Assembly: GCA_020832465.1 (NCBI GenBank)
Contig: JAFIER010000004.1
Coordinates: 1-64,000 of the forward strand
DNA from: Bernardetiaceae bacterium
Lineage (GTDB): Bacteria > Bacteroidota > Bacteroidia > Cytophagales > Bernardetiaceae
Reading direction: 5' to 3'
DNA length: 64,000 bases
Shown here: in pieces, positions 1 to 7,811 of the stretch
Layout of the letters: each line of letters opens with the position of its first letter
Numbering within the stretch: the stretch's first letter is position 1
The notes under the pieces: model-generated
Told to the model about the DNA's origin: nothing
Database searches by the model: none
What the model saw: only the letters and a program-made list of their open reading frames with translations
Translations under genes and position numbers: made by a program

Positions 1-20
1 AGTAAAAAAATAGACCTTTG

Positions 21-141
21 TCATACTACTGGACATTCTCCATATAGAAATAACATTTCTTTGAGAAATGTTATTTCTAAGCCCTTTTTTCCATAGTGGG
101 GGGCAGAATCCCACGCTATGGAAAAATGTATAGTGGTATGA
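21..141. repeat. Element 1 copy (hairpin A plus palindrome C, CATACTAC ends)
   Basis: It begins TCATACTACT at 21 and ends AGTGGTATGA at 141, which are near-perfect inverted ends. Inside are hairpin A (46-78, perfect 15-bp arms, 3-nt loop), the linker AAGCCC and a decayed palindrome C ending CTATGGAAAAATG. The same plan recurs at 61470-61592 and elsewhere. The open frame across it is only repeat sequence. Confidence 0.8.
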
Positions 142-189
142 TCTAATTCAATTGATCTACAAATTGACTCACGCACACCCAAAAAATTT

Positions 190-342
190 GGGTGTACGTC
201 AAGTTGGTAAATCGACTTAGGAAGATTCAAAACTAACAGTTTTTCGAAAACTGTTAGTTATTGACAATTAGTAAATTATAGAAATAATATTTCTGCCAGA
301 AATGTTATTTCTGAGCTAATTTAGCAAAGTTGTCGCACACCC
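190..342. repeat. Element 2 copy (GGGTGTACG ends) with hairpins B and A
   Basis: It starts GGGTGTACGTCAA and ends TTGTCGCACACCC, imperfect inverted ends. Hairpin B lies at 231-259 and hairpin A at 280-312. The string CGCACACCCAAAAAATTT occurs both just before (173-190) and at the right end (335-352), suggesting tandem or nested insertion into an older copy whose remnant is at about 150-180. Confidence 0.75.
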
Positions 343-424
343 AAAAAATTTACTTTATGGAACAATACAAAATTTTTTTAATATGGGCTCGCCCAATTAC
401 ACACACACCTATCAAAAAAACACA

Positions 425-1195
425 ATGAGCATTAACAATAAACACGAAGAAAAAACTTTCGAAGACGAAAAACCATTGCCCTCGGCAGAAGAGCAGGAAG
501 AAAAAATCCGCAAGGCTTTTAGAAGAAAAAACTGGAGCGAAATAAAATCTGCTAACTCCTGGGTTATCTTTAAAGTCATGGCAGAGTTTGTAGAAGGATT
601 AGACAAACTCGCCAAAATAGGACCTTGTGTATCTATTTTTGGCTCCGCACGCACCAAACCCGATAATCCGTATTATCAAATTGCAGAAGAAATAGCTGCC
701 AAACTTGTGCGCCATGGCTATGGTGTAATCACCGGCGGCGGTCCAGGCATTATGGAAGCTGGAAACAAAGGCGCAAAACGAGAAGGAGGTAAATCCGTTG
801 GCTTAAATATTGTATTGCCATTCGAGCAAAGTGCAAATCAATATGTAGATCCTGATAAAGTTATAAATTTTGATTATTTCTTTGTGCGTAAGGTTATGTT
901 TATGAAATTTGCACAGGGATTTGTAGTTATGCCAGGTGGATTAGGCACCTTAGATGAGCTTTTTGAGGCTTATACTCTTATTCAAACCCATAAAATCGGT
1001 CGCTTTCCAATTATCTTAGTAGGGCGTGAGTTTTGGAGTGGACTTTTTGATTGGATAAAAAATGTACTCATCGAGAGAGAAAAGAACGTCAGCCCCGAAG
1101 ATTTGGATTTGATTAAAATTGTCGATACGCCAGATGAAGCCGTGCGAGAAATCGATGATTTTTATTCAAAATATTTGCTATCTCCTAATTTTTAG
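425..1195 (+). CDS. LOG family protein (TIGR00730 type)
   Basis: Predicted nucleoside-monophosphate phosphoribohydrolase of the LOG ('lysine decarboxylase-like') family, a cytoplasmic Rossmann fold. The hallmark motifs are visible: GGGPGIMEAGNKGA in the first half and PGGLGTLDE in the second. The family releases a free base from a nucleoside monophosphate (cytokinin activation in plants); the bacterial substrate here is not known. I chose the ATG at 425 (MSINNKHEEK...), because the 14 residues gained by starting at 383 (MGSPNYTH...) look unlike the family. The N-terminal ~30 residues are charged and variable. The gene stands alone, downstream of repeat elements and followed by a hairpin A. 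Confidence 0.9.
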   Translation: MSINNKHEEKTFEDEKPLPSAEEQEEKIRKAFRRKNWSEIKSANSWVIFKVMAEFVEGLDKLAKIGPCVSIFGSARTKPDNPYYQIAEEIAAKLVRHGYGVITGGGPGIMEAGNKGAKREGGKSVGLNIVLPFEQSANQYVDPDKVINFDYFFVRKVMFMKFAQGFVVMPGGLGTLDELFEAYTLIQTHKIGRFPIILVGREFWSGLFDWIKNVLIEREKNVSPEDLDLIKIVDTPDEAVREIDDFYSKYLLSPNF

Positions 1196-1218
1196 GCAAT
1201 AGCTAAATCATTAGCTTC

Positions 1219-1251
1219 AGAAATAACATTTCGTAAAGGAATGTTATTTCT
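1219..1251. repeat. Hairpin A, solitary
   Basis: AGAAATAACATTTC and its complement around a short loop, 24 bp after the LOG gene stop. It lacks a long T tract, so it may be a weak terminator or only a repeat copy. Confidence 0.6.
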
Positions 1252-1372
1252 GGCTTACTAAACCGTAGCCATAAGAAATATCAAAAAATGGTATCAAAAA
1301 AAAAAAATACATAATTACGATGTTTTTCAATCAAAAAAAACATTTTATTTTCCAAATTAGGTTGTTTTTTTT

Positions 1373-1380
1373 TACTTTTG
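1373..1380 (+). promoter_or_regulatory. Bacteroidota -7 element TACTTTTG
   Basis: Exact match to TAnnTTTG, 38 bp before the hydroxylase ATG. No clear TTG lies at the usual -33 spacing. Confidence 0.6.
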
Positions 1381-1418
1381 TAACAAATAATTTTGTACCA
1401 TATTCCTAAAACAGCCCC

Positions 1419-2399
1419 ATGGATCTTACAAACCCCTTAGTATATGGCATTCCTGCCTTTATCGCTTTTGCTTTATTAGAACTCACATACAGCAAGTTTT
1501 TTGAAAAAAATAATATTTATGAATGGAAAGACTTCGCCGCCAGTGCATTTATGGGGCTCGGAGCAGTTTTGCTTGCGCCTTTGCTCAAAGTTGTATCGGC
1601 TGCTGTTATTTTTGAGTTTGTGTATGAAGTCTTTAACCCCGAAGTTGATGGCGTAAGAACGCATATTTTAGGCTACGCCTCATTTGGGTGGGCCTGGTAC
1701 ATCTGGCTGATTTGTCAGTTTTTAGATGATTTTACTTATTACTGGTTCCACCGACTCAATCATACAGTTCGTTTTCTATGGGCTGCTCATATTGTCCACC
1801 ACTCCTCAGAACATTTCAACTTCGGAACAGGATTTCGTAACGGCTGGTTTACTTTGATGTACAAACCGCTGTTTTATATGTGGCTACCAGCAATTGGTTT
1901 TCACCCCGGTATGGTATTGATTTGTTTAGGGATAGAGGCTTTATGGCAGTTTCAGTTGCATACACAATACGTACCTAAACTCGGGTTGTTAGAAAAATTT
2001 TTGAATACGCATACACAGCACCAAGTACATCACGCTCAAAATATAGAATACCTTGACAAAAACCACGGCGGATACCTCAATATTTTTGATAAAGTATTTG
2101 GCTCTTGGAAAGAGTACGACGAAAATATAGAAATTAAATACGGCGTAATACACCCCCCTAAATCTAATAACCCCGCAGATATTCTACTTCATGAATATCA
2201 AAATATTTGGGCTGATGTTAAAAAATCTAAAAACCTTTACGAGGCTTTTATGTACACCTTCGGAGAACCAGGATGGAGCCCGGATGGCTCTACACTTACT
2301 GTAAAGCAAATACACCGACAAATGAAGCAAGAAGCTATGCTCAATAAAGTACCCCTTACCGCTAAGGTTGCGGATCAAAATCTCTTAGAAAAGGTATAA
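1419..2399 (+). CDS. Sterol desaturase / fatty acid hydroxylase family membrane protein
   Basis: Integral-membrane di-iron oxygenase. The histidine boxes are clear: HRLNH, then HIVHHSSEHFNF, then HTQHQVHHAQN near residue 200. Several hydrophobic spans surround them. The layout (HxxxH, HxxHHSSExxN) resembles the alkylglycerol monooxygenase/sterol desaturase group, so the substrate may be a lipid rather than a sterol; it cannot be read from the sequence. The 326-residue length is normal. Transcription probably starts just after the TACTTTTG box at 1373. It converges on hmuY with an element 1 copy between them. Confidence 0.9.
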   Translation: MDLTNPLVYGIPAFIAFALLELTYSKFFEKNNIYEWKDFAASAFMGLGAVLLAPLLKVVSAAVIFEFVYEVFNPEVDGVRTHILGYASFGWAWYIWLICQFLDDFTYYWFHRLNHTVRFLWAAHIVHHSSEHFNFGTGFRNGWFTLMYKPLFYMWLPAIGFHPGMVLICLGIEALWQFQLHTQYVPKLGLLEKFLNTHTQHQVHHAQNIEYLDKNHGGYLNIFDKVFGSWKEYDENIEIKYGVIHPPKSNNPADILLHEYQNIWADVKKSKNLYEAFMYTFGEPGWSPDGSTLTVKQIHRQMKQEAMLNKVPLTAKVADQNLLEKV

Positions 2400-2404
2400 A
2401 AAAG

Positions 2405-2530
2405 CATACCAAATATACATTTTTCCATAGCGTGGAGCTGGCAAACCCCACGCTATAGAAAAATGGGCTTAGAAATAACACGCCTTTCAGACATGGTATT
2501 TACAAATGGCGAATGTATAGTAAGTTATGA
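2405..2530. repeat. Element 1 copy, reverse orientation, between convergent genes
   Basis: Palindrome C is at 2419-2464 (CATAGCGTGG and CCACGCTAT arms, one arm damaged). It is followed by the linker GGGCTTAG and a degenerate hairpin A. The ends CATACC and GTTATGA are worn forms of the CATACTAC end. It sits where both converging genes end. Confidence 0.7.
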
Positions 2531-2537
2531 TACTTAC

Positions 2538-3167
2538 TTAAAAACGCTCGCTACCATTGGGCTGATGCACATAGCGAAAAGTATAAGTAGCAGACTGATC
2601 GCGGAAAGCATCAGGCTCAGCAGGTGCACCTTTGTAATAGCTCAAAATCTCGAGCTTAGTAAATTTACCCTCATGTGTGCGCACCAATATAATACGACCC
2701 GCAATCGGAGAAACAATATGACTCTGTGGATTATAGCTGTACCAACCATTGCCACTACCCATCGGAATCGCTAAGTTTGGTGCATTATCCTGCGCAAATT
2801 CCGTACCCGCAGGGACTTCCATTAGCTCCTCGAAAATGCCACTTACTACTGCCGCTGCGGCATCGCCCTCACCACTTGTGCCACCGTTCACACGAATAGC
2901 CAATCCTTTAATGGCAATATCCCAAGTTTCATCTTCACTTACAACCTCACCCTTCGCAAGGTTGAAATACACAAAAGGACGCTCCTCGACGACCTGCCCC
3001 GTTTCTCTATCTATCACATCATTAGGCGCAGCCAAATCTTTTATCAGCACGACCTCCAAGTCTGGCACAGGGTCCTCGCTTTTTTCCTCTTCGCTGCCGC
3101 AAGATACAAAGGTAAAGACAGCCATAAATAAAAACACATACACGAACAGTTTATCAAAAATTCTCAT
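2538..3167 (-). CDS. hmuY: HmuY-family heme-binding lipoprotein
   Basis: Predicted surface or periplasmic heme-binding lipoprotein that passes heme to the adjacent TonB receptor. The signal peptide ends in TFVSC (Cys23), followed by an acidic linker. The mature part shows HmuY-family signatures: YFNLAKGEVV, then TWDIAIKGLAIRVNGG, then PIAGRIILVRTHEGKFTKLEI with YYKGAP. The ATG at 3167 is preferred over the one at 3194 because it places the signal peptide at the N-terminus. It lies 51 bp after the receptor and shares its transcript. The two heme ligands known in Porphyromonas HmuY cannot be assigned with confidence. Confidence 0.88.
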   Translation of the reverse strand: MRIFDKLFVYVFLFMAVFTFVSCGSEEEKSEDPVPDLEVVLIKDLAAPNDVIDRETGQVVEERPFVYFNLAKGEVVSEDETWDIAIKGLAIRVNGGTSGEGDAAAAVVSGIFEELMEVPAGTEFAQDNAPNLAIPMGSGNGWYSYNPQSHIVSPIAGRIILVRTHEGKFTKLEILSYYKGAPAEPDAFRDQSATYTFRYVHQPNGSERF

Positions 3168-3218
3168 CGTAAAATTTAGATTAAGGTAAAACATATAGAA
3201 AATTAAAATTGAAAAAGT

Positions 3219-5315
3219 TTAATTGCCTTCAAACTGCAACCGCAGCGCAGCATACCAAAGCCTACCCGGCATGGTCGGAATAAGCCTCGAGTTGGTTTGA
3301 TTCAAAAAATTATCACAGCCCATTTGTAGGCGATACTTTTGTTTGAAAGTTTTGGCAATCGCAGCGTGCAACGTAACAAATCCTGGTACGTACTCATTAT
3401 CGTTATCTAAAATTTGATTGGCGTTGAGGTCTCCAAATCCATATCGCCCGCGCCATACGGCACGCAGAGAAGATTCTATACCCGTTTTTGATTCGCAATA
3501 AAAAATTTTTAAGTTCCCGCTGTGGCGCGAACGGTTGAAAAGCCCGCCGTACTCATCAGCCCTTACACGTCTTGTGCGTAGCGTTTCGCTATCGCGCTTA
3601 AAGACTTCACCATTTTCTATAGCTGCTATAACATCTCTATCCTTAGCTATAAGGTATTGATAACCCGCTGATATACGCAATCCCTTAAGCGGTGTATAAT
3701 GCGATTCGAGTTCTGCACCTTGTGTAAAAACGCTGTTCAGATTCAGATAGCTAAACACAAACTGACCGTTTTGCTTCTGCGCTATGGGCTGGGTCTCGAT
3801 AAGGTCTCTGACTTCGTTGTGAAAAGCATTTATTGAAAAGCTAAACTTTTGATGAGGCGTAAAGACCGCACCTATGTTGTATGCCCACGAACGCTCAGCA
3901 CGCAGATTACCAATCTGCTCGGCAGGAAACAGCATTTGCGCAATTTGCCCTTGAGACTCTAACCGCTGCAAACCCTCAGCAAGCTCAGCAGCCCCGAGTA
4001 CGGCATAGCCCACTACGGCATTATCAAAGTTTAGATAAAGCTGGCGAAAATCTGGGGCTTTGAAGCCCGCCGCTACCGAAGCCCGCAGATTCAGCCAAGG
4101 GGCTAATTCATAGCGAAGGGCTAACTTGGGGCTTAGTTGCGAATTGTATTCGCTATGCGTATCGAAACGCGCACCGATGATGCTGTTCATACGCGGTGAA
4201 ATTTCCCATTCATGTTGAGCAAAAAGATACTGACTCAAAAAGGGCGTAACATCATTGTAGCGTGTTGCCTCTACGGCTTCGCGCACTACGCCCCCACCAA
4301 AAGTCAGAATATGAGCATCACTATGGTAGTACTCATTCAAGGATTCTATGCGCAGAAAATTTTGATTGAAAAAATTTGCATCATACATACTACCACTCTC
4401 AAACTCCCGCAACTCGTTGTTTGTGGAATATGCACTGTGGTATAATCTCAATTGGGATTTAAAGCTATCCGAAAAGCGATGGCGCAAATCTAATTTATGA
4501 TTGTAGTCCTGCACCCTACCATCGCCCACGATTTTAAGTAGGTCAGCCTCACTACCAATACCAAAAGAAGGATTTTGATTTTCATAAAAAATACGAGACG
4601 AGAAATCGAGCTCCGTGCGTGAGCTAAGCTGATAAGCTACTTTAAACCTCGCCGTGTAGTTGTGAAAGGGCGCTACAGTTTGTCCAAAGCGCTCGGGATT
4701 AAAATCAAAACCGCCCGTTTGATAGCGATTGAGCAGTGCATAGACCGATAATTTTTCGTTGGCATAGCTTCCATCAGCCGTAAAATCACTGGTTTGATTT
4801 GTACCATAACGACCAGAGAGCGTAGTTTTCCAACCTTGCTTAGGTTTTTTGGTAATGATATTGATAACGCCTGCCAAAGCCTCAGAGCCGTATAAGCTCG
4901 AAGAAGGTCCTTTCAAAATCTCGATGCGCTCCACATCGGCAAGGGCAATACGAGAGAGCTCCAGAGTGCCTGCCGTGCGTCCTATAAGCGGCTCGCCATC
5001 GATGAGAATCAATGTATAATCCGGTGAAAGACCTTGAATCTGTACACCACTACCATGGTCTTCCGTAACGGCTAAGCCCGTCTGCTCAGCAAGCAATTCA
5101 TTCAGACGAAGCAGACCCGAAGCCTCTATCTGCTCCCGAGAAACCACCGTTATGGGCACAGGCAAAACCTCGATTTGTTTTTCGTTACGTGTAGCCGTAA
5201 CTACTATGTTGGCCAAAGTCGCGCCCTCTCTGATGCTATCCTTATGCACCAAATCTTGTGCATAAGTGCTTGATAAACAAAATGTTAAAATCAATAAGTA
5301 AAATATAACTCGCAT
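3219..5315 (-). CDS. TonB-dependent outer-membrane receptor, probable heme receptor
   Basis: Signal peptide to about residue 20 (cut near TYAQ), plug domain about 35-145 (IVVTATRNEKQIEVLPVPITV; ILKGPSSSLYGSEALAGVINIITKKP), then a long beta-barrel ending in hydrophobic LRLQFEGN. A GFKAPDFRQLYL string resembles the FRAP region of heme receptors. Context (hmuY downstream, hmuTUV and hmuS divergent) makes heme the likely ligand; a cobalamin or siderophore receptor is the alternative. The start is the ATG at 5315. The ATG at 5339 lies inside the predicted -7 box (5337-5344), so it would be upstream of the transcript start. Confidence 0.9.
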   Translation of the reverse strand: MRVIFYLLILTFCLSSTYAQDLVHKDSIREGATLANIVVTATRNEKQIEVLPVPITVVSREQIEASGLLRLNELLAEQTGLAVTEDHGSGVQIQGLSPDYTLILIDGEPLIGRTAGTLELSRIALADVERIEILKGPSSSLYGSEALAGVINIITKKPKQGWKTTLSGRYGTNQTSDFTADGSYANEKLSVYALLNRYQTGGFDFNPERFGQTVAPFHNYTARFKVAYQLSSRTELDFSSRIFYENQNPSFGIGSEADLLKIVGDGRVQDYNHKLDLRHRFSDSFKSQLRLYHSAYSTNNELREFESGSMYDANFFNQNFLRIESLNEYYHSDAHILTFGGGVVREAVEATRYNDVTPFLSQYLFAQHEWEISPRMNSIIGARFDTHSEYNSQLSPKLALRYELAPWLNLRASVAAGFKAPDFRQLYLNFDNAVVGYAVLGAAELAEGLQRLESQGQIAQMLFPAEQIGNLRAERSWAYNIGAVFTPHQKFSFSINAFHNEVRDLIETQPIAQKQNGQFVFSYLNLNSVFTQGAELESHYTPLKGLRISAGYQYLIAKDRDVIAAIENGEVFKRDSETLRTRRVRADEYGGLFNRSRHSGNLKIFYCESKTGIESSLRAVWRGRYGFGDLNANQILDNDNEYVPGFVTLHAAIAKTFKQKYRLQMGCDNFLNQTNSRLIPTMPGRLWYAALRLQFEGN

Positions 5316-5336
5316 AGGTTTAGGGTTTTGTTGTTG

Positions 5337-5368
5337 CAAACATAAAACTTATTTAGACTTATTACAAA
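5337..5368 (-). promoter_or_regulatory. Promoter of the receptor-hmuY operon
   Basis: On the minus strand TATGTTTG (5337-5344) matches TAnnTTTG exactly. A TTTG (5365-5368) lies 20 bp upstream. The predicted start site is near 5332, giving a leader of about 15-20 nt before the ATG at 5315. Confidence 0.75.
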
Positions 5369-5371
5369 TAA
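5349..5371. promoter_or_regulatory. Candidate heme/iron operator, receptor side
   Basis: Imperfect palindrome TTATTT-N11-AAATAA with GACTTA in the spacer, covering the -33 region of the receptor promoter. The same 23-bp site (19 of 23 identical) covers the hmuT promoter at 5576-5598. Its position fits a repressor such as a Fur- or DtxR-type protein; the protein is not identified. Confidence 0.65.
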
Positions 5372-5422
5372 AAATAAGAATTTTTTTCAAAAAAATTATC
5401 AGGCTCTTATCTAACTTTAAGC

Positions 5423-5512
5423 GCACTACTTAGACATTCGCCAGCCAGAAATAATATTTCGCAAAGCCATGTTATTTCTAAGCCGATATAGAAAAATCTA
5501 TAGTGGAGTAGT
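5423..5512. repeat. Element 1 derivative lacking palindrome C
   Basis: Ends ACTACT and AGTGGAGTAGT are inverted. Hairpin A with damaged arms is at about 5448-5480, followed by AAGCC and a short AGAAAAATCTATAG remnant in place of palindrome C. It sits between the two divergent hmu promoters without touching either operator. Confidence 0.6.
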
Positions 5513-5575
5513 CTGAGCTTTAAGCAAAAGATTCACCAGCAGGGATTTGCAGTTTTTTTGAAAAAAAACTTATTC

Positions 5576-5598
5576 TTATTTTGACTTAATCTAAATAA
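5576..5598. promoter_or_regulatory. Candidate heme/iron operator, hmuT side
   Basis: TTATTT-N11-AAATAA with GACTTA in the spacer; 9 of 11 symmetric pairs match. It contains the TTG of the hmuT promoter, so a bound protein would block RNA polymerase. Confidence 0.65.
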
Positions 5599-5610
5599 TA
5601 ACTACATTTG
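5581..5610 (+). promoter_or_regulatory. Promoter of the hmuTUVS operon
   Basis: TTG at 5581-5583, a 19-bp spacer, then TACATTTG at 5603-5610, an exact Bacteroidota promoter. The leader to the hmuT ATG is about 38 nt. Confidence 0.8.
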
Positions 5611-5652
5611 TGCTTGAAACCTAATTTATAAACTGTCTAAATAACTTATACA

Positions 5653-6561
5653 ATGCGACTGAAATCTTTTTATTTTTATTGTGCGTTAGGCGTTGCCTTG
5701 CTTTTTTCCTGTGGGAATAGCAAAACAGAATCGCAAGCCGAAGCAAGCGAATCACAAATAGAAAATACGCAAGAAACAGGCAAAAAAATTGTTTCCTTGA
5801 GCGGCGCACTTACCGAAATTATTTTTGCTGCTGGTTACGGCGATAAAGTAGTCGGTACGGACGTAACGAGCACCTACCCCGAAGCAGCAGCGGCTTTGCC
5901 AAAAGTAGGGCATAATCGCAATATAGAAGTAGAGGGCGTGCTTTCGCTCACGCCTACTCACCTGTTTACTATCAAAGATGCGCTCAAGCCCGAGGTGGTA
6001 TCGCAGTTCGAAACAGCAGCCTTACAAACAGAGGCTTTCGTGCAAGAATTTACTATAGAGGGCACAAAAAAGCTGATTCAATCTGTTTGTGAAACCCTCG
6101 AAACGCCCCAGACAGCGCAAAAACTCAACAGCAAAATCGATGAAGATTTAGCCAAAGTAGAGCCGCTCGCTCAAAAACCTAAAGTACTTTTTATCTATGC
6201 GCGGGGTGCGGGCTCGCTTATGGTAGCGGGCGAAGGCACACAAATGCAAGAAATGATACAACTCGCTGGTGGCAAAAATGCCGTAACAGGTTTTGAAGAT
6301 TTCAAACCGCTTACTGCCGAGGCATTGGTGCAAGCAAACCCTGATATTATTTTGATGTTCGACTCTGGGTTGCAGAGTTTGGAGGGTGATGCGGGTCTGC
6401 TCGAAGTGCCTGGCATGAGGGATACGCCAGCGGGCAAGCACAAAGCCTTTATCTCGATGGACGGACAATTCTTATCGGGCTTCGGACCTCGTGTAGGCGA
6501 AGCGGTTTATACCTTAAATCAAAAATTCAAAAATTTGAGTGATGCTGGGCAAGCCCAATAA
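5653..6561 (+). CDS. hmuT: Heme ABC transporter substrate-binding lipoprotein
   Basis: Periplasmic binding protein of the PF01497 type that delivers heme to HmuUV. The signal peptide ends LLFSC (Cys20), followed by a Ser/Glu/Gln-rich linker. The mature domain begins KIVSLSGALTEIIFAAGYGDKVVGTDVTSTYP and has VGHNRNIEVEGVLSLTPTHL, typical of HmuT. The usual tether between two lobes fits the ~300-residue length. First gene of the heme import operon; its end overlaps hmuU by 20 nt. Specificity (heme rather than ferri-siderophore) is inferred from hmuY, hmuS and the receptor. Confidence 0.92.
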   Translation: MRLKSFYFYCALGVALLFSCGNSKTESQAEASESQIENTQETGKKIVSLSGALTEIIFAAGYGDKVVGTDVTSTYPEAAAALPKVGHNRNIEVEGVLSLTPTHLFTIKDALKPEVVSQFETAALQTEAFVQEFTIEGTKKLIQSVCETLETPQTAQKLNSKIDEDLAKVEPLAQKPKVLFIYARGAGSLMVAGEGTQMQEMIQLAGGKNAVTGFEDFKPLTAEALVQANPDIILMFDSGLQSLEGDAGLLEVPGMRDTPAGKHKAFISMDGQFLSGFGPRVGEAVYTLNQKFKNLSDAGQAQ

Positions 6562-7585
6562 TATCAATCTACTGCTTTTAAGCTGTCTAATTTTTTCCTT
6601 GCTTGCCGCAACGGGTATAGGTGCGGTTTCGATTGCGCCACTCGAGGTCTTAGCGATTGTAAGCAAAAAATTGGCTTGGCACTGGGGCAATTTTACGGCG
6701 CAACAGGAGGTTGTCTTATGGTCTATCCGTCTGCCTCGTGTTTTGATGAGCATTCTGGTAGGCGCGGCTTTAGCGATTTGTGGGGCAGCGATGCAAGGGC
6801 TTTTTCGCAATGCCCTTGCTGACCCCTCGATTATCGGTATATCGGCTGGTGCTGCATTTTCAGCGGCTTTGGTTATTGTGCTTATCGCCCCTATGCTTTC
6901 TGCCTCTATGCTTTGGGCGGGCTTTTCGCTGCTTTCGGTAGCAACTTTTACGGGGGCTGTGCTCTCGACGGTTTTGATATTTGCCTTAGCCAGAGAAAAA
7001 CGCAAAACTAATGTCGTTACGATGCTTTTGGCAGGCATTTCTATCAATGCTTTAGCTGGCGCAGCCACAGGTTTATTGACTTACTTGGCTGATGATGCCC
7101 AACTTCGCAGCCTTACCTTTTGGACTTTGGGCAGCTTAGGTGGCACGACGTGGAAAGCCGTCATTTTCATGAGTGTAGCTACGGGCTTGAGCTTGCTGAT
7201 TTTATTGCGTTTGCACAAATCTTTCAACGCCTTAGCCTTGGGCGAAGCCGAAGCCATACATCTCGGTGTTTCGGTAGAGTCGCTTAAAAGGTGGGTTATT
7301 TTTGCTACGGCATTGGCAGTCGGTGTATCGGTTGCTTTTTGTGGAATGATAGGATTTGTGGGCTTGGTTGTGCCGCATATTATGCGTCTTTGGGTAGGGG
7401 CAGAGCATCGCTATCTGCTGCCCGCTTCGGCTTTGGGTGGGGGGCTTTTGTTATGCTGGGCAGATACGCTTTCGCGCACTTGGGCTGCACCTGCGGAGAT
7501 TCCAATCGGTGTCATTACCGCCTTAGTGGGCGCGCCCGTGTTTTTGTTTTTGCTGTTCAAACAGCGCAGGGCTATGGCAATGTAG
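6542..7585 (+). CDS. hmuU: Heme ABC transporter permease (FecCD family)
   Basis: FecCD/BtuC-type permease with about ten membrane spans. Family signatures are visible: LWSIRLPRVLMSILVGAAL near residue 60, GAAMQGLFRNALADPSIIGIS after it, and VAFCGMIGFVGLVVPHIMRLWVG in the last third. It forms the inner-membrane channel with HmuV. The ATG at 6542 follows a GTG at 6539 that could also serve. It overlaps the hmuT end by 20 nt, implying translational coupling. A 226-bp gap full of repeats separates it from hmuV. Confidence 0.93.
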   Translation: MLGKPNNINLLLLSCLIFSLLAATGIGAVSIAPLEVLAIVSKKLAWHWGNFTAQQEVVLWSIRLPRVLMSILVGAALAICGAAMQGLFRNALADPSIIGISAGAAFSAALVIVLIAPMLSASMLWAGFSLLSVATFTGAVLSTVLIFALAREKRKTNVVTMLLAGISINALAGAATGLLTYLADDAQLRSLTFWTLGSLGGTTWKAVIFMSVATGLSLLILLRLHKSFNALALGEAEAIHLGVSVESLKRWVIFATALAVGVSVAFCGMIGFVGLVVPHIMRLWVGAEHRYLLPASALGGGLLLCWADTLSRTWAAPAEIPIGVITALVGAPVFLFLLFKQRRAMAM

Positions 7586-7621
7586 CATAGCTTATGGGCT
7601 ATGTTTGCTAATGATTTTGTT

Positions 7622-7706
7622 AGGGGTGTAGATAATTGGTTATCAGGATTCTATAGCAATAACATTTCTGTCAGAAATGTTATTTCTGGGCTAATTTAAC
7701 GCATAA
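7622..7706. repeat. Element 2-like copy with hairpin A inside the hmu operon
   Basis: It begins GGGGTGTAGATAATTGG and ends GGGCTAATTTAACGCA, similar to other element 2 copies. Hairpin A is at 7655-7687, with one arm starting AGCAATAAC so that one pair is lost. Confidence 0.55.
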
Positions 7707-7741
7707 TAGAAAACAATCCTTTAGGACTGAAATATGGGTAG

Positions 7742-7774
7742 AAAACTAACAGTTTTTGAAAAACTGTTAGTTTT
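7742..7774. repeat. Hairpin B inside the hmu operon
   Basis: Perfect 16-bp arms (AAAACTAACAGTTTTT and complement) with a 1-nt centre, 38 bp before the hmuV ATG. In RNA it is a strong hairpin that could reduce read-through from hmuU into hmuV. Confidence 0.7.
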
Positions 7775-7811
7775 AAGATAGCGAAGTTCCATTTTTATAA
7801 CAGAAAAAATT

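Noticed and set aside
21-230. 69-codon open frame on the minus strand in the first repeat cluster
   Set aside because: It translates element 1 and the start of element 2. Related peptides (KNGLRNNIS-like) appear wherever element 1 is open, for example 16519-16710 and 55677-55916, so this is repeat DNA, not protein.
2463-2774. 103-codon plus-strand frame spanning element 1 and hmuY
   Set aside because: It reads repeat sequence and then the antisense of hmuY; no family-like features.
5315-5339. Upstream ATG at 5339 as the start of the TonB receptor
   Set aside because: It lies inside the TATGTTTG box at 5337-5344 and would add eight polar residues before the signal peptide.
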